A stretch of DNA of 5,622 bases from Candidatus Omnitrophota bacterium (GCA_029557025.1 JAKPRU010000275.1:1-5622); one strand, 5' to 3'. Positions 1-5,622 are shown, counted from the first letter of the stretch. Numbers and translations: made by a program. The notes: generated from the sequence alone by a model not told the origin.

Positions 1-141
1 CTATATGCGATACTAAAAGACAAGGGCAGGAAGCAGGTCGAGGAAAGAACGAAAGGGAGCGTGGCTATTGTGGGGATGGGGCTGGTGGGATGGGGGATTT
101 ACTTGCGGCGCGGGCATCCACGGTCCGGATGCTTGGCCTGA
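1..141 (+). CDS. Possible 3' end of a membrane protein gene (partial)
   Basis: Plus-strand frame 1 is open from the window edge to a TGA at 139-141, giving 46 residues. A charged stretch (KDKGRKQVEERTKGS, 6-20) is followed by a hydrophobic segment (VAIVGMGLVGWGIYL, 21-35) and a basic end (RRGHPRSGCLA). That charge-TM-charge pattern is typical of the end of an inner-membrane protein, and the other frames look less like protein. It would be convergent with the 299-residue gene. I do not recognise the family, and a 46-codon open frame at an edge can arise by chance. Confidence 0.4.
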   Translation, partial: LYAILKDKGRKQVEERTKGSVAIVGMGLVGWGIYLRRGHPRSGCLA

Positions 142-200
142 GAATGCGGTGCCGGTTCAGGAACGGGCCCAAAGGTGGCGCCGATTTCTCTGAAGGGACT
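142..200. other. Short convergent intergenic gap, no clear signal
   Basis: Fifty-nine bases lie between the two convergent gene ends. The only structure is a weak 5-base inverted repeat, TGAAG/CTTCA (191-195 and 199-203), that covers the stop of the 299-residue gene. It has no T-run on either strand and is not called as a terminator. Confidence 0.35.
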
Positions 201-1100
201 TCACGTAAAGATGGATAAGGGTAATATATGAAAAGCCGGTCCGCGCACCTCGACTTCCATGGCTGGCATCGAAAAACCATGCTGCTGCTGCAACTTTGCG
301 AAGACATCTGTGAGCGTTTGAAGAAGATCACGCGGAAATCGACTCATCGCCGTCTTTCTCAGCAGACTAATGGAGCCGCTGTCACCAGGAACAGACCGGA
401 TGACTTTGCCGATCACCTTGAAGGTGCCGTCGACTAGATCAGAAAGCGAAGGGTCGTTGAGAAACTGCTCTTCCACCGTCAGCAGCGCACGCCAACCGCT
501 TGGCAGAACGTCCGCAACAAGATCTTGAGTCCCCCCAGCCTTGAGTGACATGGCAAGGGCTTTCAGTTGTTCATGCAATCTCTTCGGATCCTGCTGGGCC
601 TGCAATTGTCCCTTCTTGGCCTGCGCCGACTTAGGAGGATCGGAGAAAACCATACAAGAATTCAGGATTTCGAGAAGAGAATCCGGGCCTTCGATCAGAG
701 GATTACGACGCAGGGATGCCGTGAACTCAACGAACTCTCCGGGTTGCGGTGCTTTATCGGGATCGTAGGAATGCAAGGCTTTTCGCTCAGTCAATAAATT
801 GCGGAGAGTAAAGAATAGGGACGCCGGTGTGTGGACCCGCTCGGAGGCACTTGTGTGCTCCGATGCTCCTTCCGCTTCATGCGCCACATTTCCTGACAGG
901 TTGACACGCAGAAGTGATGATAGCGCCTGACCGAGCCCAAACACACCAGTCAATTCGCCTTTCGTCCGCTCAATATCACATCTGGCTTCCGAGACACGCG
1001 TCACGGTCGCGATCCCGCCTTCAAGCATCGCGACGAGATCGAAGACTAGCCGCTGGTTTAAATAGACGGGAACGATAAGATCAGACTTTTCGCTCTCCAT
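201..1100 (-). CDS. Protein of unknown function, DUF6414-like
   Basis: This 299-residue soluble protein has no signal peptide or clear membrane segment. The N-terminus (DLIVPVYLNQRLVFDLVAML, 7-26), the segment SERVHTPASLFFTLRNLL (86-103), the 'PGEFVEF ... RRNPLIEG' region (120-138) and the C-terminal 'DGTFKVIGKVIR ... LLRKT ... GPAFHILPLSIF' (224-298) fit my memory of the uncharacterised DUF6414 family. That match was not searched. A Gln/Lys-rich stretch at about 157-185 looks like a linker or coiled coil between the N- and C-terminal halves. The start is ATG at 1100 with only a weak GAG upstream. A perfect TATAAT sits close by, so it is probably its own transcription unit. It is convergent with the partial plus-strand frame at the left edge. 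No function can be given; it is likely a cytoplasmic accessory protein unrelated to the elongasome genes. Confidence 0.8.
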   Translation of the reverse strand: MESEKSDLIVPVYLNQRLVFDLVAMLEGGIATVTRVSEARCDIERTKGELTGVFGLGQALSSLLRVNLSGNVAHEAEGASEHTSASERVHTPASLFFTLRNLLTERKALHSYDPDKAPQPGEFVEFTASLRRNPLIEGPDSLLEILNSCMVFSDPPKSAQAKKGQLQAQQDPKRLHEQLKALAMSLKAGGTQDLVADVLPSGWRALLTVEEQFLNDPSLSDLVDGTFKVIGKVIRSVPGDSGSISLLRKTAMSRFPRDLLQTLTDVFAKLQQQHGFSMPAMEVEVRGPAFHILPLSIFT

Positions 1101-1118
1101 TTCTCAATTTCAAGTACC

Positions 1119-1124
1119 ATTATA
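1119..1124 (-). promoter_or_regulatory. Candidate -10 element for the 299-residue gene
   Basis: A perfect TATAAT on the minus strand ends 18 bases before the ATG at 1100. With a start about 7 bases downstream, the transcript leader would be only about 11 bases. No good -35 hexamer is seen at 16-18 bases spacing (candidates such as CATCTC are poor) and there is no extended TG. It suggests the gene is transcribed independently of the mre cluster, but a chance match is possible. Confidence 0.4.
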
Positions 1125-1179
1125 GATGAGACAAATCACGCGAGATGGCGAACAGCGACCACAGTTACCTATCCCACCC

Positions 1180-1488
1180 TCATTTCCTCCGTTTGAACCA
1201 GTACATCGCCCCATCACCCGAAGACAGTTCCCAGCCTTCTTCCCCCAGTTTGTTGAATTCTTCGACGAGAGGTTCCATTGCCTTGTCGATCAAAGCCTTT
1301 GAGTCTGCGGAAGTGCTACCCTCCTACATCAGCCTGGCGGAATTCTGCATTGAGAAATCGAGCATGTTAAACACCTGATATTCCCGCTGTACTTTGACCG
1401 GTTCTTTTTGTCCCTCTGTGCTGCCAAACGCAAACAGGACAGCCACAAACGCGACCAGCACACCAACCACACCGAGTTGTTTCGTCAT
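1180..1488 (-). pseudogene. Small secreted DUF4177-like protein, interrupted by an in-frame TAG
   Basis: From the ATG at 1488 the frame reads 54 codons, meets TAG (1326-1324), then continues open for 47 codons to TGA at 1182-1180. Read through, it gives 102 positions. Residues 1-22 look like a Sec signal peptide (MTKQ, then a hydrophobic core, then AFG-STEG, no lipobox Cys). Next come REYQVF (35-40) and, after the TAG, PLVEEFNKLGEEGWELSSG (73-91) and YWFKRRK (96-102). This is the DUF4177 layout: a strand beginning 'EY-x-V', a helix ending in 'L-x-x-x-GWEL', and a last strand ending 'FKR'. The TAG separates the first strand from the helix and the GWEL motif, so the truncated product should not fold. 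Both halves look well kept, suggesting a recent nonsense mutation, a sequencing error, or readthrough. mreC also ends in TAG, so TAG is probably a stop here. Function is unknown; the signal peptide implies the envelope. Confidence 0.75.
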
Positions 1489-1631
1489 TGGAAATCCTCC
1501 CTGTTACTCATCGCTCCTCTGCGGCACGAAACACACCGTCCGCTCGAAGAGATTATGATCTCATTTCCCGCAGCGAATCCCCGCCTCAGCTCGCCGCTTG
1601 GCCTTTTTCAGGAGGAACAAAGTGAGGAACC
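1489..1631 (-). promoter_or_regulatory. rodA-DUF4177 intergenic region with weak promoter and inverted repeat
   Basis: This 143-base gap follows rodA. It contains a small inverted repeat, GAGAT/ATCTC (1549-1553 and 1558-1562) with a 4-base loop. This overlaps a possible -10 element, CATAAT on the minus strand (1552-1557). No good -35 is visible at 16-18 bases. No clear intrinsic terminator follows rodA: there is a 4-base hairpin (GAGGTTCCTC) near the stop without a T-run. The downstream small gene could therefore be read through from the mre operon or have its own weak promoter. Confidence 0.25.
1496..1500 (-). promoter_or_regulatory. Strong ribosome binding site of the DUF4177-like gene
   Basis: GGAGG on the minus strand is 7 bases upstream of the ATG at 1488. 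It is the best Shine-Dalgarno match at any gene start in the window. It fixes the start of the interrupted small gene and shows that the 5' part was built to be translated. Confidence 0.8.
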
Positions 1632-2888
1632 TCAATCCCGGAATCCGCCACGCGATTCATGCAAACAAAGGCTGAGAACCAGCCCCATCGCCAGCAAATT
1701 GGTCAACATGAACGACCCCCCCTTCGAGACGAAGGTCAGCGGCAAACCCGTGATCGGCAAGAGTCCCATCGCCATGCCGATATTGATGATGACATGCGCG
1801 GCATATAGGGACATTACGCCGCAAATGACCAGCGCACCTGCAAGGTGTTTGCTGTTCTGAGCGCGGATCAGACCTCGCGCAATCAGGAGCGTAATCAGAC
1901 CAAGAAAAATTGCGCATCCCAGAAATCCCCATTGTTCCGCCATAACGGAAAAGACAAAATCCGTCTCGACTTCGGGAAGGAACTGCAACCGGCTCTGGGT
2001 TCCCTGCCCCCATCCATGTCCCCAAAATCCGCCGGAGCCGACCGCAATTTTCGACTGGATGGCATTCCAGTTGACATCTTGAGTGCTGAAAGTAGGATTC
2101 ATATATCCGTAAATTCGGTTCTTCCAATGAAGCGGGAACTGTTCCCATATCCCCGGTCCGAATACACGCACGCCGACATAAGTCCCCAGATTCAGCACTC
2201 CGAAGGTAGCAAAAACCGGCAGAGTGACCTCTCGATACAACGCATACACCAGGATCGCACAGAGAACAACAAGCCAGACGAGGAAATAAAAGAGACCGGA
2301 TGACATCCCCAGAAACCCCAGGAACGGCGAAAACAACAGCAGAAAGTAGGCAGGGTCCAACCCGGCAATGTACATCATAATCAGCGTGATCGGGGCATAA
2401 ATCATGGCGGTCCCCAAATCCGGTTGCGCCAGGGTCATTACCGCCGGGATGGCCCCGATCAGCAACGGCTCGAACAAACCCCAGAATCCTTTAACTTCCC
2501 CTCCGTGTCGGGCCAGCCGATGGGCCAGAAACAAGATTACAAACAGTTTCATAAACTCCGACGGCTGAAAGCGAAGCGGCAACCCCGGAACGAGAATCCA
2601 TGAATGTGCCCCTTTGATGGGGCGTGTATAAAAAGCGGCCACAAGCAAACCCAAGCCGACGATATAAAGGAACCAGGAAGATTTCAGAAGCCACTCGACT
2701 CGGATCAAAAGACAGCAAAGAATGCCCGCCAGACCGATGCCGATCCAGAGCGCCTGCCGAACCCAAAGGCCTTCCATATCCGGCCTGCCATAGGTCGCTC
2801 CGGCGATCAATATGACCCCCATGGCAGTCAACGCAAACACGTTGAGCAGCAGGAGGTAGTCCACATTACGCAATGTCTTCGCGTCCAC
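1632..2888 (-). CDS. rodA: RodA, SEDS-family peptidoglycan glycosyltransferase
   Basis: RodA polymerises lipid II into glycan strands in the membrane and works as a complex with PBP2. The product has 418 residues, longer than the roughly 370-380 common for RodA. The extra length appears to fall in a hydrophobic region around residues 195-245. SEDS signatures seen: GAHSWI (Trp97 at the conserved 'GxxxWI' position), FQPSE (107-111), QPDLGT (155-160), the extracellular loop PEVETDF with Asp310 at the expected catalytic position, and GLPLTFVSKGGS (381-392). About ten membrane segments can be placed. The start is GTG at 2888, inside the mrdA end; another in-frame GTG lies at 2864, just past the mrdA stop. 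No convincing ribosome binding site precedes either, so coupling to mrdA translation is likely. I prefer 2888 because LRNVDYLLLL, the usual RodA opening, follows a few residues later. Lys389 replaces the Tyr common in the 'SYGGS' motif. Confidence 0.95.
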   Translation of the reverse strand: MDAKTLRNVDYLLLLNVFALTAMGVILIAGATYGRPDMEGLWVRQALWIGIGLAGILCCLLIRVEWLLKSSWFLYIVGLGLLVAAFYTRPIKGAHSWILVPGLPLRFQPSEFMKLFVILFLAHRLARHGGEVKGFWGLFEPLLIGAIPAVMTLAQPDLGTAMIYAPITLIMMYIAGLDPAYFLLLFSPFLGFLGMSSGLFYFLVWLVVLCAILVYALYREVTLPVFATFGVLNLGTYVGVRVFGPGIWEQFPLHWKNRIYGYMNPTFSTQDVNWNAIQSKIAVGSGGFWGHGWGQGTQSRLQFLPEVETDFVFSVMAEQWGFLGCAIFLGLITLLIARGLIRAQNSKHLAGALVICGVMSLYAAHVIINIGMAMGLLPITGLPLTFVSKGGSFMLTNLLAMGLVLSLCLHESRGGFRD

Positions 2889-4692
2889 CGTTCAAATAAA
2901 ACTCCAGGAAGTCTTTAACCACGGGCGAGGCGGATTCGCCGCCGTGCCCTCCGTGTTCCAGCAGGAACACGACCACGATCTCGGGAATGTTGTCCTTATC
3001 GAGACCGGCATCGCCGACCGGCGGGCTGACCGGACCGAAACAGACATACCACGCATGGGGTTCCAATGGAGGTTTCTCCGCCGTTCCGGTCTTCCCCATC
3101 ATGGGGAATCCAACAATCTGGCATCGTCTGCCGGTTCCGTTGTCGGCATTGACTACCTCCCACATTCCGCGTCGAACCAGGTCCCATGTCTTCGGAGATG
3201 CCTTGATCGTTCCCGTGACTTTTGGCGGAAACGGTTCGATCCAGGTTTCCCCGGACGTCGAATGGACCACCCCCGCCGCTACCCGTGGGGCATAGATCGT
3301 CCCGCCATTGGCGATTGCGGAAACCGCCACACCGAGTTGCATCGGAGTCACCAACACATCTCCCTGCCCGATAGCGGTGTTGATGGTGTATCCCGCGTAC
3401 CACGGACGTTTCGTAAGTTTGGATGGAAAGGGTACCCACTTCTCATAGGGAATATCGATCCCGGTTTTCATTCCAAGATGAAAATTCTCGGCCCAGCGTG
3501 CCATCTTTGTAATTCCCAGCTCCTTCCCGGATTTATAGAAAAACACATCACAGGAAATACGCAGGGCTTCCACAATACCGACGTTGCCGTGCCCGTACTT
3601 GCGCCAGCAACGCCAAATCTGATTCTGTCCCAGGGAAAAATATCCCGGGCAAAACTCCCTGGAGTTCTGGTTAATAATCCCCTCCTCCAACAGTCCGAAA
3701 GACTCGAAAATCTTGAATACGGAACCGGGAGGATACAGACCGGCTATGGCCCGGTGCGTCAAAGGGTGGGAAGTATCGTTGGACAGACGACCCGCATCTC
3801 TGCGGTATGTATTCGGATTGTAACGCGGGCTGCCGGCCATGCAGAGCACCGCGCCGTTTCGGGGGTCCATGGCAATCAGCACGCCGACCGAAGCCCCAAG
3901 AACCTCTTCTGCTTTCCTCTGAAGCCGCAGATCGAGATTCAGAATAATGTCGCTTCCGCGCTCTGCGGGCGATTCTACACGCAGCACCTCCCGCAGGCGA
4001 CGGAAACTATCCAATTGAACAATCTGCTGACCATCCCGTCCCCGAAGCCAGGATTCATAGCTGGACTCGATTCCGCTCCTTCCAATCCGGTCTCCCATGC
4101 GATACCCCTGATCCTGCAATTGTTTGAGGCGTTCGGAGTCGATTTCACTTACATATCCCAACACATGCGCCGCAAGATCGTCATGCAGCCAATGTCGCCC
4201 CGGAACACTTTCCATTACAATCCCCGGAAGTTCCAAAGCACGCTCGCTCACCGCCACCATGGTGTGAAATGGAACCGCCTGCAACAAAAGCCGCCGACCT
4301 TTCAAATCCGGAATGCTTCCCGCAATCTTGCTGCGAAGGAAACCCTCCGAATACCCGGTAATCTCCGAAAGAGTAACCAACAGTGCATCTTGTTGCTCTT
4401 TGTCCGGACACAACGACTTGTCGAAAAACAGGTTGTAATCCGGTCTATCCTCGGCCAGCACATTGAAATTCCGGTCAAGAATCCGCCCACGCATACTCGG
4501 AATCTTCACACTCTCTTCGTAATTCGCGATGGATTGCCGCACATATTGCTCACCCTCCAGAAATTGCAGAGACCATAGACGAAAAACCAGAACGGAGACG
4601 ATCAGGCAAATCCCAATCCCCACCCGTCGGATGCGGTACACCGTCTCCATGGAGGGCATCCCCCCCCCGGCATATCGTCGTTTCCGTCTCAT
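2866..4692 (-). CDS. mrdA: Penicillin-binding protein 2 (MrdA), elongation-specific peptidoglycan transpeptidase
   Basis: This class B PBP cross-links new peptidoglycan during side-wall growth, paired with the RodA glycosyltransferase. Starting at the ATG in the mreD overlap it has 608 residues, typical of PBP2. Visible in order: a basic N-terminus; one membrane anchor (about 23-43); RGRILDR (68-74), the start of the PBP dimerisation domain; and the transpeptidase domain with SVFK (catalytic Ser324, Lys327), SCD (380-382, the SxN-type motif with Asp as in some PBP2s) and KTG (534-536). Cys348, Cys362, His368 and Cys381 are spaced like the zinc ligands recalled for Acinetobacter PBP2. The 3' end overlaps rodA by 23 bases. 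Codons 9-11 form a run of nine G (4660-4668). In-frame ATGs at codons 12 and 15 are alternative starts. Identity as elongation PBP2 rather than the division protein FtsI is supported by the mreD and rodA neighbours. Confidence 0.96.
   Translation of the reverse strand: MRRKRRYAGGGMPSMETVYRIRRVGIGICLIVSVLVFRLWSLQFLEGEQYVRQSIANYEESVKIPSMRGRILDRNFNVLAEDRPDYNLFFDKSLCPDKEQQDALLVTLSEITGYSEGFLRSKIAGSIPDLKGRRLLLQAVPFHTMVAVSERALELPGIVMESVPGRHWLHDDLAAHVLGYVSEIDSERLKQLQDQGYRMGDRIGRSGIESSYESWLRGRDGQQIVQLDSFRRLREVLRVESPAERGSDIILNLDLRLQRKAEEVLGASVGVLIAMDPRNGAVLCMAGSPRYNPNTYRRDAGRLSNDTSHPLTHRAIAGLYPPGSVFKIFESFGLLEEGIINQNSREFCPGYFSLGQNQIWRCWRKYGHGNVGIVEALRISCDVFFYKSGKELGITKMARWAENFHLGMKTGIDIPYEKWVPFPSKLTKRPWYAGYTINTAIGQGDVLVTPMQLGVAVSAIANGGTIYAPRVAAGVVHSTSGETWIEPFPPKVTGTIKASPKTWDLVRRGMWEVVNADNGTGRRCQIVGFPMMGKTGTAEKPPLEPHAWYVCFGPVSPPVGDAGLDKDNIPEIVVVFLLEHGGHGGESASPVVKDFLEFYLNGGREDIA
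4689..4692 (-). promoter_or_regulatory. ATGA stop-start overlap coupling mreD to mrdA
   Basis: On the coding strand ATGA holds both the mrdA start (ATG, 4692-4690) and the mreD stop (TGA, 4691-4689). This arrangement normally means translational coupling by re-initiation. An AGGA lies only 2 bases before the ATG (4695-4698). The overlap decides the mrdA start over the ATG at 4746, which has no ribosome binding site and would overlap mreD by 58 bases. Confidence 0.75.
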
Positions 4693-5177
4693 AATCCTAC
4701 CGTGCCGAACAGGGATCGTTTTGTTTGAGATTGCCCCAACCGGCATAAAACCGGGAAAAGCAGGGCATCAAGGCCCGCTCCGATCAGGAGCAACTCAAAA
4801 AACCGTGTCTTCGCCACATCGGTCGAAAATCGAGAAAGCCACAAAACTATCGCCAGACCGCGAGTCGCAAAGGAAACAGCCAGCGCCAACAAAAACTGGG
4901 TGATGGTATACTCGAACCACACTTTCAGATTCATCCGGCGAACAATCAGGACAAGGAGAAGCCAGACCAGGGAATGATGCAGGAAAATCCCGTGCCGACC
5001 GGCATCCCAGGCCGCTCCCGCAACAAAAGCCAATGTCGGCACAGCATAATCATCCGTGCCGGATGCCTCCCACAGAAGCCATAAAACAAACAGCTGTGGA
5101 TACGGCATCCCCGGCAGGAAAACCCGCCAGCTCATGTCCGCAAAAAACGCGAGAATGCAACCTAGATACAGATTCAT
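4689..5177 (-). CDS. mreD: MreD, rod shape-determining membrane protein
   Basis: MreD is a small integral membrane partner of MreC and of the PBP2-RodA elongation synthase. The predicted product has 162 residues, the usual size, with about five or six hydrophobic segments (roughly 2-22, 25-38, 46-62, 66-80, 90-114 and 126-145). The signature region near residues 54-70 (GAAWDAGRHGIF, with Asp58, Gly60 and Gly63) matches the family's 'G-x3-D-x-x-x-G-x-x-G' element. I chose the ATG at 5177. A TTG 21 bases upstream (5198) would add seven residues but has no ribosome binding site. Before the ATG there is an AGGA (5181-5184) only 3 bases away, which is short spacing. Its TGA stop overlaps the mrdA ATG. 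Sequence alone would be moderate evidence, because MreD diverges quickly; position between mreC and mrdA makes the call strong. Confidence 0.88.
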   Translation of the reverse strand: MNLYLGCILAFFADMSWRVFLPGMPYPQLFVLWLLWEASGTDDYAVPTLAFVAGAAWDAGRHGIFLHHSLVWLLLVLIVRRMNLKVWFEYTITQFLLALAVSFATRGLAIVLWLSRFSTDVAKTRFFELLLIGAGLDALLFPVLCRLGQSQTKRSLFGTVGL

Positions 5178-5259
5178 TAATCCTGATGAATCAACCAAAC
5201 GGGTTGAATGTCTCGTAACTGAAATGTTTTTTACAGAAACTCTCGTTCACTCCATTACC

Positions 5260-5286
5260 GTGTCCCAGGCTGGAAGCCTGTGCCAC
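5260..5286. repeat. Imperfect palindromic repeat (CAGGCT-GGA-AGCCTG core)
   Basis: The core has perfect 6-base arms, CAGGCT (5266-5271) and AGCCTG (5275-5280), around a GGA loop. Extended to 5260-5286, 10 of 12 arm positions pair, with mismatches at 5265/5281 and 5263/5283. It lies in the mreC-mreD gap. From memory, elements with the core 'cacaggctTCCagcctgtg' are dispersed in some Verrucomicrobiota-type genomes; this could not be checked here. There is no T-run after it on either strand, so it does not look like a standard intrinsic terminator. Confidence 0.7.
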
Positions 5287-5313
5287 ACTCATCTCCGAAA
5301 GACCACCTCTTGT

Positions 5314-5346
5314 CCCTCTCCCTCCGGGAGAGGAATTGGGTGAGGG
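5314..5346. repeat. REP-like palindromic repeat (CCTCTCCC/GGGAGAGG with GGGTGAGGG tail)
   Basis: Perfect 8-base arms, CCTCTCCC (5315-5322) and GGGAGAGG (5326-5333), enclose a TCC loop. A GGGTGAGGG block (5338-5346) follows and could compete with the right arm for pairing with the left arm. From memory, this layout of short hairpin plus GGGTGAGGG tail is a common dispersed intergenic repeat in many GC-rich bacteria. On the mre transcript it forms a strong GC hairpin between mreC and mreD but lacks a U-tract, so RNA stabilisation or partial attenuation is more plausible than termination. Both roles are inference. Confidence 0.8.
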
Positions 5347-5389
5347 TCCTCAAAACGATCCCATGTCAAACCCATCCACCTATCTGGCA

Positions 5390-5622
5390 CTAAGAAACCT
5401 CCGATGCCTCAAGCAATTCCAGATCTTCTCGACGCTCGATATCGAGTAAAATCAACAGCTCATAAACCTTTCGAGCGTCGACGCACGGAGCCACTCGATA
5501 GGCTCCCTCCTGGGTTTCATCCGGCCCGATTACCTCGCCGACAAGAAGGTCCGGTGGAAAGACCCGCCCGAATCCCGACGTCAAAATCCGGTCTCCCGGC
5601 TCCGGGACAATATGCACATCGC
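5390..5622 (-). CDS. mreC: MreC, rod shape-determining protein, C-terminal end (partial)
   Basis: MreC is an inner-membrane-anchored periplasmic scaffold that links MreB filaments to the PBP2-RodA synthase and promotes PBP2 activation. Only the last 76 full codons are inside the window; the gene continues past the right edge. The visible part matches the end of the MreC beta-barrel domain: a PGDRILTSGFG stretch, then VFPPDLLVGEVIGP, the usual 'GD-x-V-x-TSG ... FP ... VG-x-V' signature, followed by a final beta-rich segment (YELLILLDI) and a short acidic tail. It ends in TAG, with an in-frame TGA seven codons later. The order mreC-mreD-mrdA-rodA on one strand supports the call. Unusually, about 210 bases with palindromic repeats separate it from mreD, where these genes are normally nearly adjacent. 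Family identity is firm; the N-terminal membrane segment and coiled coil cannot be seen. Confidence 0.9.
   Translation of the reverse strand, partial: DVHIVPEPGDRILTSGFGRVFPPDLLVGEVIGPDETQEGAYRVAPCVDARKVYELLILLDIERREDLELLEASEVS

Noticed and set aside
191..203. Inverted repeat TGAAG/CTTCA as a terminator of the 299-residue gene
   Set aside because: The stem is only five AT/GC-mixed pairs, it covers the stop codon, and no T-run follows on either strand.
1320..1325. AGGAGG overlapping the TAG, as a re-initiation site for the second half of the DUF4177-like gene
   Set aside because: No ATG, GTG or TTG occurs at a workable distance; the next in-frame TTG is about 26 bases on.
1324..1326. TAG decoded as pyrrolysine or reassigned genome-wide
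   Set aside because: mreC ends in TAG, and TAA and TGA are also used as stops here, so the standard code fits. The evidence is not complete, because mreC would gain only seven residues if TAG were read through.
1408..2303. Plus-strand open frames of about 150 codons opposite rodA and the small gene
   Set aside because: They have no ribosome binding sites or family features and are explained as shadows of the minus-strand genes.
2944..4578. A 544-codon open frame on the plus strand opposite mrdA
   Set aside because: It lies wholly antisense to a clearly real PBP2, has no recognisable domains, and its protein is rich in Arg, His, Pro and Ser in the way of antisense shadows.
4693..4746. Earlier mrdA start at 4746 adding 18 residues
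   Set aside because: It has no ribosome binding site and would overlap mreD by 58 bases, whereas the ATGA start is the usual coupled arrangement.
5364..5369. Perfect TTGACA on the minus strand after mreC, as a promoter for mreD
   Set aside because: At 17 bases spacing the -10 position reads CCCTCA, inside the REP-like repeat, with no usable -10 nearby.

Overview
The window is about 55% G+C by eye. It is dominated by the downstream half of a cell-elongation (elongasome) gene cluster read on the minus strand, from right to left: the 3' end of mreC, then mreD, mrdA (PBP2) and rodA. The proteins and the two families of short GC-rich palindromes suggest a Gram-negative-type bacterium, perhaps of the Planctomycetota-Verrucomicrobiota-Chlamydiota group such as Kiritimatiellota or a relative. 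That placement is an impression from recalled similarity, with no rRNA or other marker to confirm it.

Right part (about 5622-4690): the MreC C-terminus is followed by an unusual gap of about 210 bases holding two different palindromic repeats, then mreD. MreD's stop overlaps the mrdA start as ATGA. Middle (4692-1632): mrdA and rodA overlap by 23 bases. Together they encode the transpeptidase and SEDS glycosyltransferase that work as a pair, with MreC and MreD regulating and anchoring them. mreB, if present, should lie beyond the right edge.

Left part (1631-1): a small secreted DUF4177-like gene (1488-1180) has an excellent ribosome binding site but is cut by one in-frame TAG at codon 55, with the frame otherwise intact to its natural end. 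Next is a 299-residue protein of unknown function resembling DUF6414 (1100-201), with a perfect TATAAT just upstream. At the left edge there is a possible 3' end of a plus-strand membrane protein (1-141), convergent with the 299-residue gene.

I see no convincing undescribed multi-gene system. The points most worth checking are the TAG-interrupted gene, a predicted Cys3His metal site in PBP2, a G9 tract in the first codons of mrdA, and the repeats splitting mreC from mreD.
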